The notes under the pieces: generated by a model
What the model was told of the DNA's origin: nothing
The model's input: the letters and a program-made list of their open reading frames with translations, nothing else
The model's database searches: none
Shown here: piece after piece, positions 28,801 to 37,567 of the stretch
Layout of the letters: each line of letters starts with the position of its first letter
Numbering within the stretch: the stretch's first letter is position 1
Translations under genes and position numbers: made by a program
NCBI GenBank assembly: GCA_007922195.1
Contig: ML681989.1
Location: forward strand, 43,836,187-43,900,186
DNA: 64,000 nt
Reading direction: 5' to 3'
DNA from: Podocnemis expansa
Taxonomy: Eukaryota; Chordata; Testudines; Podocnemididae

Positions 28801-31800
28801 AGGAGTAAAAAATGATGCACAGCATATTCTCATTTAAAGATCTATTTCTCTCTTCTTCGGCTCTGTGAAGGCCAGCCTTGTTCATGTCTCTGGCTCTAAC
28901 ACCTCACGCTTCGTTTCATTCTTCTAACACTAACTTCCACATTTGTATTTTGCTGGACAATAGAGCTGTATTAAGTGGCAGACAGTAAAGAATTAAAACC
29001 AGATTTTCAAGGTCTGTTTCCCATAATTAGAAGGGGCACCAGTGCAACAGAAGCAGCAGCAACCACCTGAAAGCATGGCCAACTGCTGCCAGCCAGCCAC
29101 CTATGACCTGAGCAGAACCCAGTAAAAAGTCCATGGTGCCCCAGCAACTAGGAGATGTCCCACTGAACATGCTATCACCTGTCTAGAAATTTTTGGTGCA
29201 TCCAAGACCTACGTATTTTTAAATATTTGGAATACATGGTGTGATGGCAGATCAGCCAAGGACTATTGTTGATTCGTGAGCCTTTTTAGTACACATTGCA
29301 ATCCTCAACCAGGTCTACAATAGGGACTTATACTGCCATACCACATTGGTCAGGGCTATGAAGAGCTCTGAACACTGACTGATAAAGCTGTGCTGACCAA
29401 AGTCCCAGGAGCACGAATAGTTACACCAGCTGTGTTTTTACTGAGACAGTTTGTCACTCATACAGGATGAAAGCGTTGCCAGTAAACCTGCAACTACAGA
29501 GCTTTGCCAGTATGGCGCACCAGTAGTCCCATGCTGGCGAAGCACTTGTAATGGGCATGGCCTTAGAAACCTTTTATACATTTTAAAGCCTATGTAACAG
29601 TGTAGTAGTCAAACTCCTCACCTGTCCCTGGTTAGCCTGGGCTTGAGAGGCTAATGCTGGGCAGACAGCAGCTGGGAGCTGACTGGGCAGAAGCAGAACC
29701 CTGGGCTAATCAGGGAGACAGGCAGCAGCTAAGGGACATAAGTGGGGCCACTACAGGAAACAGGATGGCGTAGCAGGAAGGCAGAACACGGCTTCTGGCA
29801 GCAGGCCAGAGGAGAGCAGAAAGCTGAGCTTCTGAGCCCCTAGAGAGCTTGGGGCATAAACTGGGAGCGGCATTGGGATTGTTGAGAATCTCTTTGGGAT
29901 TGCAGGGCAGTGGAGATAGCTGAGAAACCAGGGCAGCACAGCCTGCCCCATGAGACACTACAAAAGTAAAATTTTGGACTATGGTATGTAAAAAAGAACT
30001 CTATATTCAAAAATCCAGTGAGTTGTCAGCATTCCAGCAATGCAGATCTTTTCGTTTTGTCAATTTACAGACATCTGGTAGTTCAACATGATTCATCCAA
30101 GAGATCATCTACTTGAGGGCTTGACAAACCCCAGGCATCAGGTCGCCATGGCACCCTGGCATGTTGACAGTAGGGAGCAGAATCAAGAGAAACTCCCTTT
30201 CCCATGGCAGGTCAGTAGCAGCAGGGGCAATTTCTGCTGCAGAGTCAGCTCCTCAACGCTCCTGACACACTGCAGTATGCCTCCACACCCTTTGCTGCCA
30301 CCAACATGCTAGAGGAAAGGGGATTGTTCCTGAGTCTGCTCCCCACTGTCAACATGCCTGGAAGCACACTCAGGGGCAGCCCCCTTTCCCACAGTATATC
30401 AGGAGTGGCAAAGAGCTGACCCAGCTTCCAAAATGCCATGGGAAAGCTGGCACGTTGGCAGTAGAACAACAGTCAGGAGAAGCCCCCTTTCCCACAGCAT
30501 GTAGGGTCCACTTTGTGCTGCTCCTGACATGCTGTGGGATAGGGGCCTGCTCCTGAATTTGCTCCCCAGCATTTGTCAGGCTCCTTAATCTTTGAGCTTG
30601 CTTCTAGATTCAAAGGACATTTGTCAAGCCCTGATCTACTTATTAGTCCAGAAGAAATGACTATGTCAGAGTAAACAAAGTTCTATGTGACAAGGACATC
30701 CTGCACTTCTTGGCTGAAAACAGTTGAGCTATGATGGGTAGAGAAACTGTATGCAGTGATCAAATTGCTGGAGCACTTCTATGGTTCAGTTGTGTCCTAA
30801 CTTCACAAGCTTCCTTTAGTAGTTCTGCTGCAGGGAAAGGGACTGCAATCTGACTTAGGAAAGCACACAAGTCATTTTGACATGCCAGGCAGCAAATAAA
30901 AGGGAGGACTCCAAAGGAAAGATTTAACTTATGACAAAGAAGCCCATCCTCCTCTCGAAGGAAAAAGGATGGGTTGTTTAGACAAAGTTACCTCTGATGA
31001 TGTGTCTTCAGCAGTAACTATCACTCCTGCTATTCTCCTACCCTAGGTCAGGTAGTGGGAGAAGAAGAGCAAGGAGAAACACAGGTGAGTGGAAGCACCA
31101 CCAGAAAAAGAAGCAGGCATAACAAAGGTATCACCCTTGGCTTTCACTAGCATAAACATGAATTCTGTACAAGAAGCTGAGTCTTAGGGCATGTCTACAC
31201 AGAAACGGAACTGAAATAAATCAAACTCATTGAAAACCACACTTTTCAATATTTTGGTTCAAGTAAGTGTGAATTTCAGTTATACTGAAATGCTTCAGAG
31301 TGAGTGTGCACACAAATTTGAAATTAAATAATGAATGACATGAATTACAACTCATTTAGTTATTGTGGTTCCATTTACAGTGTAGACAAGTCCTTCCTTT
31401 CTCCAGTACAATGCATTCAGCTGAACTCTTAGGAAGATACTTTAAAGATGCTTCAAGCTGAGCAGGAACAAGTTTTCCCATTAAACAAAAATTTTTAAGA
31501 TTTTAAAACTTTCTCCTGTTCTGCCCTGGGACGAAACCAAGATCTTTTGAAACACTGTTTGGAAGACCAGAGAGATAAAGAGGCAGACACCCCCACTCCA
31601 GAACACCCATTAATTTGGTGGATAGGGCACTAACATAGGATGCGTCAAGACCTATGTTCCCTCTAAGGCGCATGGCTGCACAGCCGCACATGTAAAAAAC
31701 CCTTGCAGTGCAGGATTTTGTGTGTGCACAGGATGGGACAGGTCAGCAGCACAAGAGCCTATTAGGCACGTGGGGAGGCCCAGGACAGGACTGGCCTGGA

Positions 31801-34306
31801 GTGGGCCAGGGCTGCAGCCGAGAATCAGCCGCAATGTGTACATGGCGAAGTCCCAGCGTCGGGCCCAGCAGGCAGCACAGCCAGAGATCAGGAGGCGGCG
31901 GCATGCCCTGGGTGCGGCCAGGAGAGGCCGAGATCGGCCACATGGAGAGGTCCAGGATAGGGCTGGCCTGGAGTGGGCTGGGGGTGCAGTTGAGAATTGG
32001 CTGCGGGGGGGAGGGGAGCCTGGGTCAGGCTGGGCCAAGCCAGGCTGGCTGCTCAGCTGAAGATCGGGTGGAAGAGGCTGCAGACTCTGGGTCCAGCTGG
32101 GATAGGCCAGCAGCGTGGCCAAGGATCAGCCACGTGGGGAGGCCCAGGGTCAGGGTCTGGCTGGGCAGCTGGAAATGCAGCCAAGGATGGGGGGGTGGAG
32201 AAGGCAGACCAGCAGAGCAGCCAAGGATCGGGGGGGGGGGGGAGGAAAGAGGGCAGGGAGTTGCCGTTTCTGGCAGAGATGGGGTTCCAGTGGAAAACCT
32301 CTCCCTGACATAGGGTTACCATTACCAGATGTTTTCTACCCTCATGTCCTCTGTCTTCCAGGCATTCTGAAAATAGGTAATTTGATCCAGTTTTTTTACT
32401 AGCGATGAGTATTTAAAAAAACAAACAAACCGCCCAGCTCAGGGCTCGAACATGTGACCCTCAGTTTCAGTCTGCTGCACACATAGGGAGCTGAGAATAG
32501 CTTGTAGAAAAATCAGAGGTGGGGGCATTGTTTCTCTTGTTCCTTAGAGCTTTTTTGCAGCGATAGCTGTTATGGCTCAGCTGTTAGGAAACCAAACTAT
32601 CAGTCCGCATGTTGTGAGTTTGAGCCCTGTATGAGGCACTTTATTTTTTGGCTTGTTGCACTTTACAAAGGGGCTAAATTGGGAAAAAATTATATAACAA
32701 ACACTAGTAAAATGAAGGAAAATAAAGTATACCATGAATAAAATTAATAACAGGGACCATTTAAGTAAAACAAATAAAGGGGCACATTTGAACTAGCTAG
32801 AAACAATTTAGGACAAAGATTTTTAAATTGTAAAATGGGCTGCTATGGAAAATGAAGAATGAAAAATGAAAGGCAAGTTAACTGCTTTTTTTTAACTTTT
32901 AAGGTGCTTTTCAAGTTTATATTTGCAAATTTAGCTTTTTAATTTTTTAGTGATATGAATTAATTTTTCATTGTTCTATATTTTTCAATAATTTCAGTCA
33001 CATAAGTTTGTACAAAAATTTTATTCAGAAAAAGTTTTGCACACGGGTTGAAAATTTTGCACACAAGCCACCAAACCTTAGAGGGAACACTGGCAAGACC
33101 TGGGTTAAATTCCCTGGCTAAAGTCAGACAGTGCTTGATCTTGTACTCAAGGCCTGCAACATCCCAGCTGTTTAAATCACCAAGATTTAGTTATTCTGGT
33201 TGGGATCTCTCTGTCTCTCTCATTCAATTGTATCCCAAATAACTTAGACAAAAGTTTTGTCAAAACCGATACATTTCTGGCTTCAGTGAAAATCCTGACC
33301 ATCTCTAGTGATGTTACCCTTTCAGAAATGCTCCAGCTGGTGTTTTTGGAATGGCTCAATACCTTCAACCCAACATCATTATCTCAAGATGCCTTTACTT
33401 AGCAAGTGCAGAAATTTTCTGGAAATGTAAATAATCTGAAAATCAACTCTTTATAATAGGGTTCCTCAGAAAACGGTCCATAGGCAAACACACACCCACA
33501 ACACTTCTGCTCCCTGTCTGTATTCAGGGCCACATCTGATCATATTAACAACAAAAGTAAGTTCCTACTGTTGTTTCCTCTGTTTGGCCTAACACAGCTA
33601 AAAGGTGAATTGGATTCTATTCCAAGATTAACAGTTAGAAAGAACCCCTTTTTGCTTTTAAGTGAATATGTTCAATTGAGGAACCAAATATGGAGACCAG
33701 TTATGTTATTTTACAATAGATTTTTCACACTAGAGTTGCATCTTAAACATACGTTTCTTTAAGAAAAATGATTAGTATCATTAGTATGGGCCTTACTGCT
33801 AATAAAAACATTTGGTCTTGTGAAAAAAAAAAATCCAGTAACAAACTTCAAATTCAAAAACACTGCTAAGAGAATTGCAAAGGAGAAAAAAAGGGAGTTT
33901 TCCATGCTTGCATTCTGAGATGACAGAAACCTGAAGTGTGTGTCTCCTCACTCACTAACAGGAAATATCCATGTTCTTGTGCAAAAAAAAAAAAAAAAAA
34001 AAATCAATAGAAGCCAACTGAAAAAGTTTGCTATGCTCCCCAAGTGCCTGTTACTCTTTTAACCTTTTTAAAAAAAAACAGAAGACAACAGGTATTGAAC
34101 TGATTTCTAATTAGCCTATTATAAGGGGGTTCTTTTTGTATTTTATATTTATAATATATAATAGACAGCCACTGTTTTTGTTATTTTATTCTGCGGCAGC
34201 ATACCTGGAGCATGCACTGAGACACCACTCCTTCTGGAATCTCAGGGAAACGTTGCCGGAGGTCATGGAGGACCTGCACGTCAAGTTGCTGACTGCCCTG
34301 CGCCAT
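7706..34306 (-). CDS. TAB3: TAB3, TAK1-binding protein 3 (six exons placed, one probably missing)
   Basis: Spliced gene on the minus strand: exons 34205-34306, 24464-25916, 20282-20442, 18919-19012, 15087-15170 and 7706-7854. All introns are GT..AG and phases run 0,1,0,1,1. The joined frame is 680 codons plus TGA. TAB3 is a cytoplasmic adaptor that binds K63-linked ubiquitin chains on TRAF6/RIP1 and activates TAK1 (MAP3K7) in NF-kB and MAPK signalling. Order of parts: CUE domain about residues 8-51, Pro/Gln/Ser-rich linker about 60-515, coiled coil about 519-565, NZF zinc finger about 650-677 with Cys657, 660, 671 and 674. The sequence follows mammalian TAB3 rather than TAB2, for example LLNLVDQEE and [13 protein letters not shown]. 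The human protein is about 712 residues; the shortfall matches one exon between 15087 and 7854 that I could not find. Gene identity is very secure; the exact exon set is less so. Confidence 0.95.
8296..8396 (-). mobile_element. hAT-like MITE, truncated copy (family A)
   Basis: Matches half of the family defined by 11481-11668: TTGTATGAAAAGGTTTCAGTGGT, then CTAGTCCTCATG, ending GTTTGAGACCCCTG. The other half is absent, so only one terminal repeat is present. Confidence 0.75.
11481..11668 (-). mobile_element. hAT-like MITE (family A) nested in CR1
   Basis: 188 bp flanked by a perfect 8-bp duplication GTGTAGGT (11473-11480 and 11669-11676). Ends are CCTCAAAC near the left and GTTTGAGACCCTTG on the right. 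Removing it rejoins CR1 sequence. The 8-bp duplication and short terminal repeats fit hAT; the element is far too short to encode a transposase. Confidence 0.88.
11832..12956 (+). pseudogene. CR1 reverse transcriptase, broken frame
   Basis: Remnant of the CR1 ORF2 polymerase. An open stretch at 11832-12371 holds the fingers and palm start. A TGA follows WLEM, then the frame changes around 12440-12600, where the FADDTK palm motif lies, and resumes at 12633-12956 (thumb and C-terminal region, [20 protein letters not shown]). Not expected to make an active enzyme. Confidence 0.88.
14190..14330 (-). repeat. Possible tRNA-derived SINE fragment
   Basis: Reading the minus strand gives GTTTGAGGCACAGAACTAGGACTT then GGATTCAATTC, which resembles the A-box to B-box spacing and B box of tRNA-derived SINEs. 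Diverged and weak. Confidence 0.35.
15087..15170 (-). CDS. TAB3: TAB3 exon [21 protein letters not shown]
   Basis: 84 bp, phase 1 on both sides, so it can be skipped without changing frame. It encodes (G)[19 protein letters not shown] then VPPKPCKK. Acceptor ATCAG|GTAAC at 15171-15172; donor AAAG|GTGAGT beginning at 15086. Mammalian TAB3 has KPSKK at the end; here the Ser is Cys. The exon expected next in the mammalian protein (about 34 residues, beginning D-S-S) was not found. Confidence 0.94.
15400..15775. mobile_element. GC-rich insertion, probable DNA-transposon fragment
   Basis: Abrupt shift to GC-rich sequence with repeated GGCTCYCAGCCCC-like units, ending near AACAGGTTGACTTAAAGTTGACC and ATAGACATA, end motifs common in non-autonomous DNA elements of turtles. 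Exact ends not resolved. Confidence 0.4.
16235..18215. mobile_element. Non-autonomous DNA transposon, interrupted
   Basis: Left part contains AGTCTACACCAGAATGTTTTG and GTCAACAAAAG; right part after the nested element holds ATGTAGACACGGCC, GTGAAATTGACAGGA and, at the far end, CAGTTGACATAGGTTATGTTG. The repeated GTTGACA/GTCTACA motifs mark one element split by the insertion 16436-17577. Boundaries approximate; family uncertain. Confidence 0.5.
16436..17577 (+). mobile_element. hAT-like element with GC-rich interior (family B)
   Basis: Terminal inverted repeats CAGTGGTTTTCAACC and TTGGGAACCACTG, flanked by an imperfect 8-bp duplication (AGGCAGAC / ATGTAGAC). The left part has GGCACACC and paired TGAATATTCA-like motifs; the interior is strongly GC-rich. 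An inverted copy of the family lies at 44698-45735. Open frames on both strands here are not considered genes. Confidence 0.82.
18919..19012 (-). CDS. TAB3: TAB3 exon [13 protein letters not shown]
   Basis: 94 bp, codons 573-603 plus one base. It begins [20 protein letters not shown] and ends KEVDLLQSR, a block shared by TAB2 and TAB3 that extends the helical region. Acceptor CTAG|CCTGAG at 19013-19014; donor AGAG|GTATAG starting at 18918. Frame agrees with both neighbouring exons. Confidence 0.95.
19013..20281 (-). other. TAB3: TAB3 intron, no feature seen
   Basis: Bounded by GTAAGA at 20281 and CTAG at 19013. AT-rich, no recognisable repeat or coding frame. Confidence 0.85.
20282..20442 (-). 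CDS. TAB3: TAB3 coiled-coil exon
   Basis: 161 bp, phase 1 in and phase 0 out, codons 519-572. It encodes [20 protein letters not shown] followed by [10 protein letters not shown] and [15 protein letters not shown]. The heptad-like Leu spacing and Glu/Lys content make a coiled coil, in the part of TAB2/TAB3 that contacts TAK1. Acceptor is TCTAG|CC at 20443-20444, donor ACA|GTAAGA at 20281. Splicing joins G from the previous exon to CC, giving Ala519. Confidence 0.96.
23492..23562 (+). mobile_element. CR1 LINE 3'-end fragment
   Basis: Carries GTGCAGGAGGTCAGATTAGATG then CCCCTTCTGACCTTAGTGTC and a TCTATGAGTCT tail, the characteristic CR1 3' terminus with its short terminal repeat. Only the tail is kept. 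Confidence 0.85.
23735..23985 (+). mobile_element. CR1 LINE 3'-end fragment, second subfamily
   Basis: Shows TAGATTAGATACCAGGAGAAAC, GGCAGTTAAATGCTGGCTTCC, and ends GGAGGTCCCTTCCAATCCTTC with TCTATGA. This is about 250 bp of CR1 3' region, plus orientation, in the intron upstream of the coiled-coil exon. Confidence 0.8.
24205..24250. repeat. Short interspersed repeat fragment
   Basis: AAATTTCTTC..AAGCATAAACTTCTGTGGGCTGCAACCCAC matches the foldback repeat at 61066-61196. Confidence 0.5.
24464..25916 (-). CDS. TAB3: TAB3 large central exon (end of CUE, Pro/Ser-rich linker)
   Basis: Codons 35-518 plus one base (1453 bp). It opens with [12 protein letters not shown], the last helix of the CUE domain, after acceptor TTCTAG at 25917-25922. 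It closes at YAYTQ with CAAG|GTAAAT, the intron starting at 24463. The interior is low-complexity and disordered, rich in Pro, Gln and Ser, with many SP/TP sites, and includes conserved TAB3 blocks such as [17 protein letters not shown] and [10 protein letters not shown]. An open frame begins at an internal Met (25853), but that Met is residue 56, not the start. Beyond the donor the frame runs on into intron for about 44 codons; that tail is not expected in the protein. Confidence 0.97.
26649..27533. mobile_element. hAT-like non-autonomous element
   Basis: Ends TAGTGTTTCCCAAAC and GTTCGGGAAACACTG form a terminal inverted repeat, flanked by an imperfect 8-bp duplication CATTCCCT / CTTTACCT. 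The interior has a C/T-rich stretch near 27060-27260. No transposase. Confidence 0.78.
29307..29575. mobile_element. Probable MITE
   Basis: Bounded by AGGTCTACAATAGGGAC-like and GGGCATGGCC-like ends of the TCTACA class and holding several imperfect inverted blocks. Boundaries approximate. Confidence 0.4.
30115..30633. mobile_element. hAT-like non-autonomous element
   Basis: Terminal inverted repeat AGGGCTTGACAAA / TTTGTCAAGCCCT with a perfect 8-bp target duplication ATCTACTT (30107-30114 and 30634-30641). The interior repeats CATGCTG/CCCCTTTCCCA-like units. No coding capacity. Confidence 0.88.
31186..31395. mobile_element. MITE with GTCTACAC termini
   Basis: Inverted ends AGGGCATGTCTACAC and GTGTAGACAAGTCCTT enclose about 210 bp of AT-rich sequence. 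Type resembles Harbinger- or hAT-derived MITEs; the class is not certain. Confidence 0.65.
31600..33150 (+). repeat. tRNA-derived SINE head, split by a hAT-like insertion
   Basis: Left part has GGTGGATAGGGCACTAACAT, like a pol III A box; right part has CAAGACCTGGGTTAAATTCCC, like a B box. The two are contiguous if 31654-33093 plus one duplication is removed. SINE class is inferred from box spacing only. Confidence 0.5.
31654..33093. mobile_element. hAT-like element, 1.44 kb, GC-rich left half (family C)
   Basis: Ends ATGTTCCCTCTAAGG and CCTTAGAGGGAACACTGG, flanked by a perfect 8-bp duplication CAAGACCT (31646-31653 and 33094-33101). The left half (31700-32310) is GC-rich, the right half AT-rich. 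A tRNA-like piece, TATGGCTCAGCTGTTAGG then GTGAGTTTGAGCCC, sits at about 32570-32630. The long open frames at 31708-32313 are compositional. Confidence 0.85.
34205..34306 (-). CDS. TAB3: TAB3 first coding exon (CUE domain, first half)
   Basis: Codons 1-34, starting [20 protein letters not shown] and ending CMLQ. The ATG at 34306-34304 has G at -3 and G at +4, a strong Kozak context, and matches the known TAB2/TAB3 N-terminus, which decides the start. The segment [15 protein letters not shown] is the first two-thirds of the CUE ubiquitin-binding fold. The donor is CTCCAG|GTATGC, with the intron beginning at 34204, phase 0. The exon continues upstream as 5' UTR to the acceptor at 34394-34395. 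Confidence 0.96.
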
Positions 34307-34393
34307 GCCAGATGGCTGCTGTTCTGGGATCCTCAGGAATGAAAATCAGTAACCCTTCCAGTGAATATGGCCTTCTGATGCTTCAGGCATTTT
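34307..34393 (-). other. TAB3: TAB3 5' UTR portion with a short upstream ORF
   Basis: A strong acceptor, polypyrimidine run then CTAACAG, ends at 34394, so 87 bases of 5' UTR precede the TAB3 ATG in the same exon. Four bases into the exon an ATG at 34390-34388 opens a 14-codon upstream ORF (MPEASEGHIHWKGY, stop at 34348-34346), closing 39 bases before the main start. The acceptor means at least one non-coding exon lies further upstream (above 34394), not identified. Confidence 0.75.
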
Positions 34394-37159
34394 CTGTTAG
34401 GGGAAAAAAACACAATAATATTTATTAAATACATCCTAATTTATCCATACAACGTTAAAGGTACTTTCCTACTCTTGAACAAAGAGGAATTACTGGTAAT
34501 ATTTTAACTAATGTATTTTAACTAATAGTTGATGAGAACTAATAATAAGTGCATTAGGGCAGTCTGACTAGTTGAAGTTTGTGGTGTTTAAGGATATGAT
34601 GTACAAGTGCTTATTCATAATCATAGTAAAGAGCTGTGTGCTAAGAGTGACAAAGTGAAAGTCTAGGTGCTGGAATTACTGGTGATATTTTAAATAATAT
34701 ATTTTAACTATAATTAGTTCTCACCAATTCCCATAGTGCACAAACACCACCACCTTTAAGTATATACCACTAATTAAAATCAGACAACATTTTGCTGACA
34801 TCTCCGTGTTAGTCAGATAACTGACTTTACAGCTCCGGTCTACAACTTTCTAATGAAGTTTAGGCACTTTGGTAGTTTAAGCCTAATATGTACTCCATGT
34901 TAAAATTTTACTATAATCAGAGCAATATTCTCCAGATTTAATCACTTTTCTTCCTATATCATTCATAAATTAGAGTGAAAAGGATACAGCCACTGTTTTT
35001 GGGATATATGCAGAAAAATAACTCTTGTTGACTCAAGCAATTAAATCAACCAAGATTATCAAATCTTGCACATAAGGAGACAAAGCCACATCTGCTTTTA
35101 TTGTACAACATACAAAATATAAACTCTTTTCAAAATAGAGATGAGTACCATCAATTGGAAAAGAATATTTTTGAGTCCTCAAGACATGTGAGCACCCATT
35201 CAAGATTCCATCAGGAAAAGAAGAGTGCCCAAGAACTGCAAAGTGATTTCAGGGTTACCATAAGATTTCTAATGGATATTCATAAAACATCAACCACTTT
35301 CACATTTAAACACTGAGTCAGAAGTGTCTACTTTATTTCAGGATTCTTTTATCCAGTAGTATAACAAGTAGCATTTGAACTGGAGTAAGGCTTGTACAAA
35401 GGACACAAATGCTTCCTGAGTAAACATGGTTTGCCCACTAAGACTCCAACATAATACTAGCCCGAAGTATAGTAACTGGATGAAGTTTCAGCTTTGTCTG
35501 CTGTAGTAATACCACAGTGACTTTATCCTTTTAATTTTAAAAAAAGACAGAGTAAACATTGTATGAACAATTTTCTTCAAAGGTCAGGAGACAGGGCTCA
35601 CTAACTGGCACTAGCTAGTTGGAGGGGATCCTCTAAAAGTACCAAAATCTGATCTATAATAGCCCCTATCTGACAACCACCACTTATCATGCATCAAGAA
35701 AAGAGTAGAATAAGCCTCAGAAAAGAGGAAATGACTACAATCAAGTTTTGTGCTTCCATTAAACTCCTCCTTCTCCACAGGTTATTACAATAGTAGGGTT
35801 CCTCTGTCGTAAGACTGAAATTAAAACCCCTCTGTATGATAGAAAGGCGTTGCCTGAAATCTAGGGAACGGATTTTAACATACTCGTGAAGTTAAAGCAT
35901 CTTTTCTCAATTTTTCTTCCTTTAAGTTTCTTTATTCTCTCCTCCTTTCCTGCTTCATATACTCACCCTCTCTAAGAAACCCAACGGCTGCAGGTTCTTC
36001 ATCCATCCCCATTTCTTTACTACTTCCGCCCCATTTCCCCCCTTTTGGTTATCTTTTCTAACATTTTTCACTCCCCTATACTTCTCACTTCTTGCTCCCT
36101 GCTCTTCTGTTTTTTAAATACCTTCTCTACTTGCTCTCTTTTTCTCTAGTTCTGTATGTCTCTCTATTTTCTTTCAGTGGGTGCTTTCACAACATTTCCA
36201 TTTCCTCAGTTCCCCCCCTTTTTCCAGTCCACTACTGGCAGTACAGAAATTTAACATGCTTTCTTCCACTCACTTCTTTCCCATTGTCAAGATTTTACAT
36301 TTTACCATGATAAATATGATCCCTGGTTCTCTCCACATACTGAAATAATAGCAGACTTGTATCAAAGAACACCAATACCAACAGAATCGAAGTGCGCTAA
36401 CGAAAGGAAAAGTGCTGCGAACTGTTTGCTATTCTACCATAGAGTTTGGGACCAAAAGAAAAAGCAGCGGCTTGTGACTCATTTAGATTATCCTATTTAA
36501 CAGGCAATTATAGAGTCTGGCTTATTCTGCTAGAAAAGTTAACACGGTGTAGTATTCATGAAAAGCAGTACCTCTGCATTGAGGCAATGGTGTTACAAGC
36601 CATCCTTTTCAGCAGTTCAGATATAAATTGTACAAAGGAGATGAAGAAGAGTGTAGATCAGCCATCAATACATCACATATGTTCCGTAAAGTCTGTGATC
36701 AACTGACACCAAACGTTTCGTAAAGTTACCACAATACACGCTAATTTACTCTGTCAGCCAGAGGATTAGTGTTACAGCTATAGCAGGGCCCAGTGTACTC
36801 TGCCATTGAATGTGCTGCAGAATTCACTACAACCACAGAATTATACAAATAATACTGGCTTTCATTTGTTAAAACAGAATTTCAAGCCCTTATGGCTGTG
36901 AAGATTACCTTGAAAATGTAAACATTTAAACTGATGCCTGATTCTGAAAAGAACTAGCCCCAGTCATTGCATTCAGAGTCCTAAGGATTCCATGATTGTG
37001 TGAATGTGGAAGCTGAATTTTTTCCAGAAACACCAGAGAATTCAGGATTTTTGCTGAAGAATTTGTTATTTTGCTCTATTCAGGAGTCTAACATTTTGCT
37101 CTTTATGTTCTTGCCCTGCTGAACCTGCCTGCAGCTGTCTCTTATGCTGTACTCTGACC

Positions 37160-37567
37160 TAGTTGTTCTCACCCAGAGGTACATGCATGTCTGAGGTGTA
37201 CACATACAAGTCTTCCAGAGGGTACTGCAACTCATCTACAGAGTTGTCTAGTTTTTACAACAGGCTACATAAAAAGCACTACTGAAGTCAGCACAAACTA
37301 AAGTTCCATACAGACAACAACTTTGTATACTGTTTTATATACCAAACACTGAAATATAAGTGCAATACCCCAGTTTGTTTATTTTGTAATTAAATGGTAA
37401 AAAATGAGAAAGTAAGCACATTTGCAGTAATGGTGTGCTGTGACATTTGTATTTTTATGTCTGATTGTAAGCCAGTAGTTTTTAAGTGAGGTGAAACTTT
37501 GGGGTACACAAAACAGGTCACACTCCTGAAAGTGGGTACAGTAGTCTGGAAAGGTGGAGAGCCACTG
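37160..37567. mobile_element. hAT-like element, AT-rich
   Basis: Ends TAGTTGTTCTCACCC and GGTGGAGAGCCACTG. Interior blocks such as TACAACAGGCTACATAAAAAGC and AAGTGAGGTGAAACTT belong to a hAT-type repeat I associate with turtles. Flanking duplication is poor (CTCTGACC / CTCCAATC). Confidence 0.72.

Larger units (their letters stand above)
25917..34204 (-). other. TAB3: TAB3 intron between the two CUE-encoding exons
   Basis: Bounded by GTATGC at 34204 and TTCTAG at 25917. Holds at least five mobile elements (26649-27533, 29307-29575, 30115-30633, 31186-31395, 31654-33093) and poly-A near 33984-34003. No other exon recognised. Confidence 0.85.

Noticed and set aside
31708..32313. 201-codon open frame on plus and a 156-codon frame on minus
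   Set aside because: Both lie in the GC-rich half of a hAT-like insertion and show repetitive Gly/Gln/Trp or Pro content without any recognisable motif.
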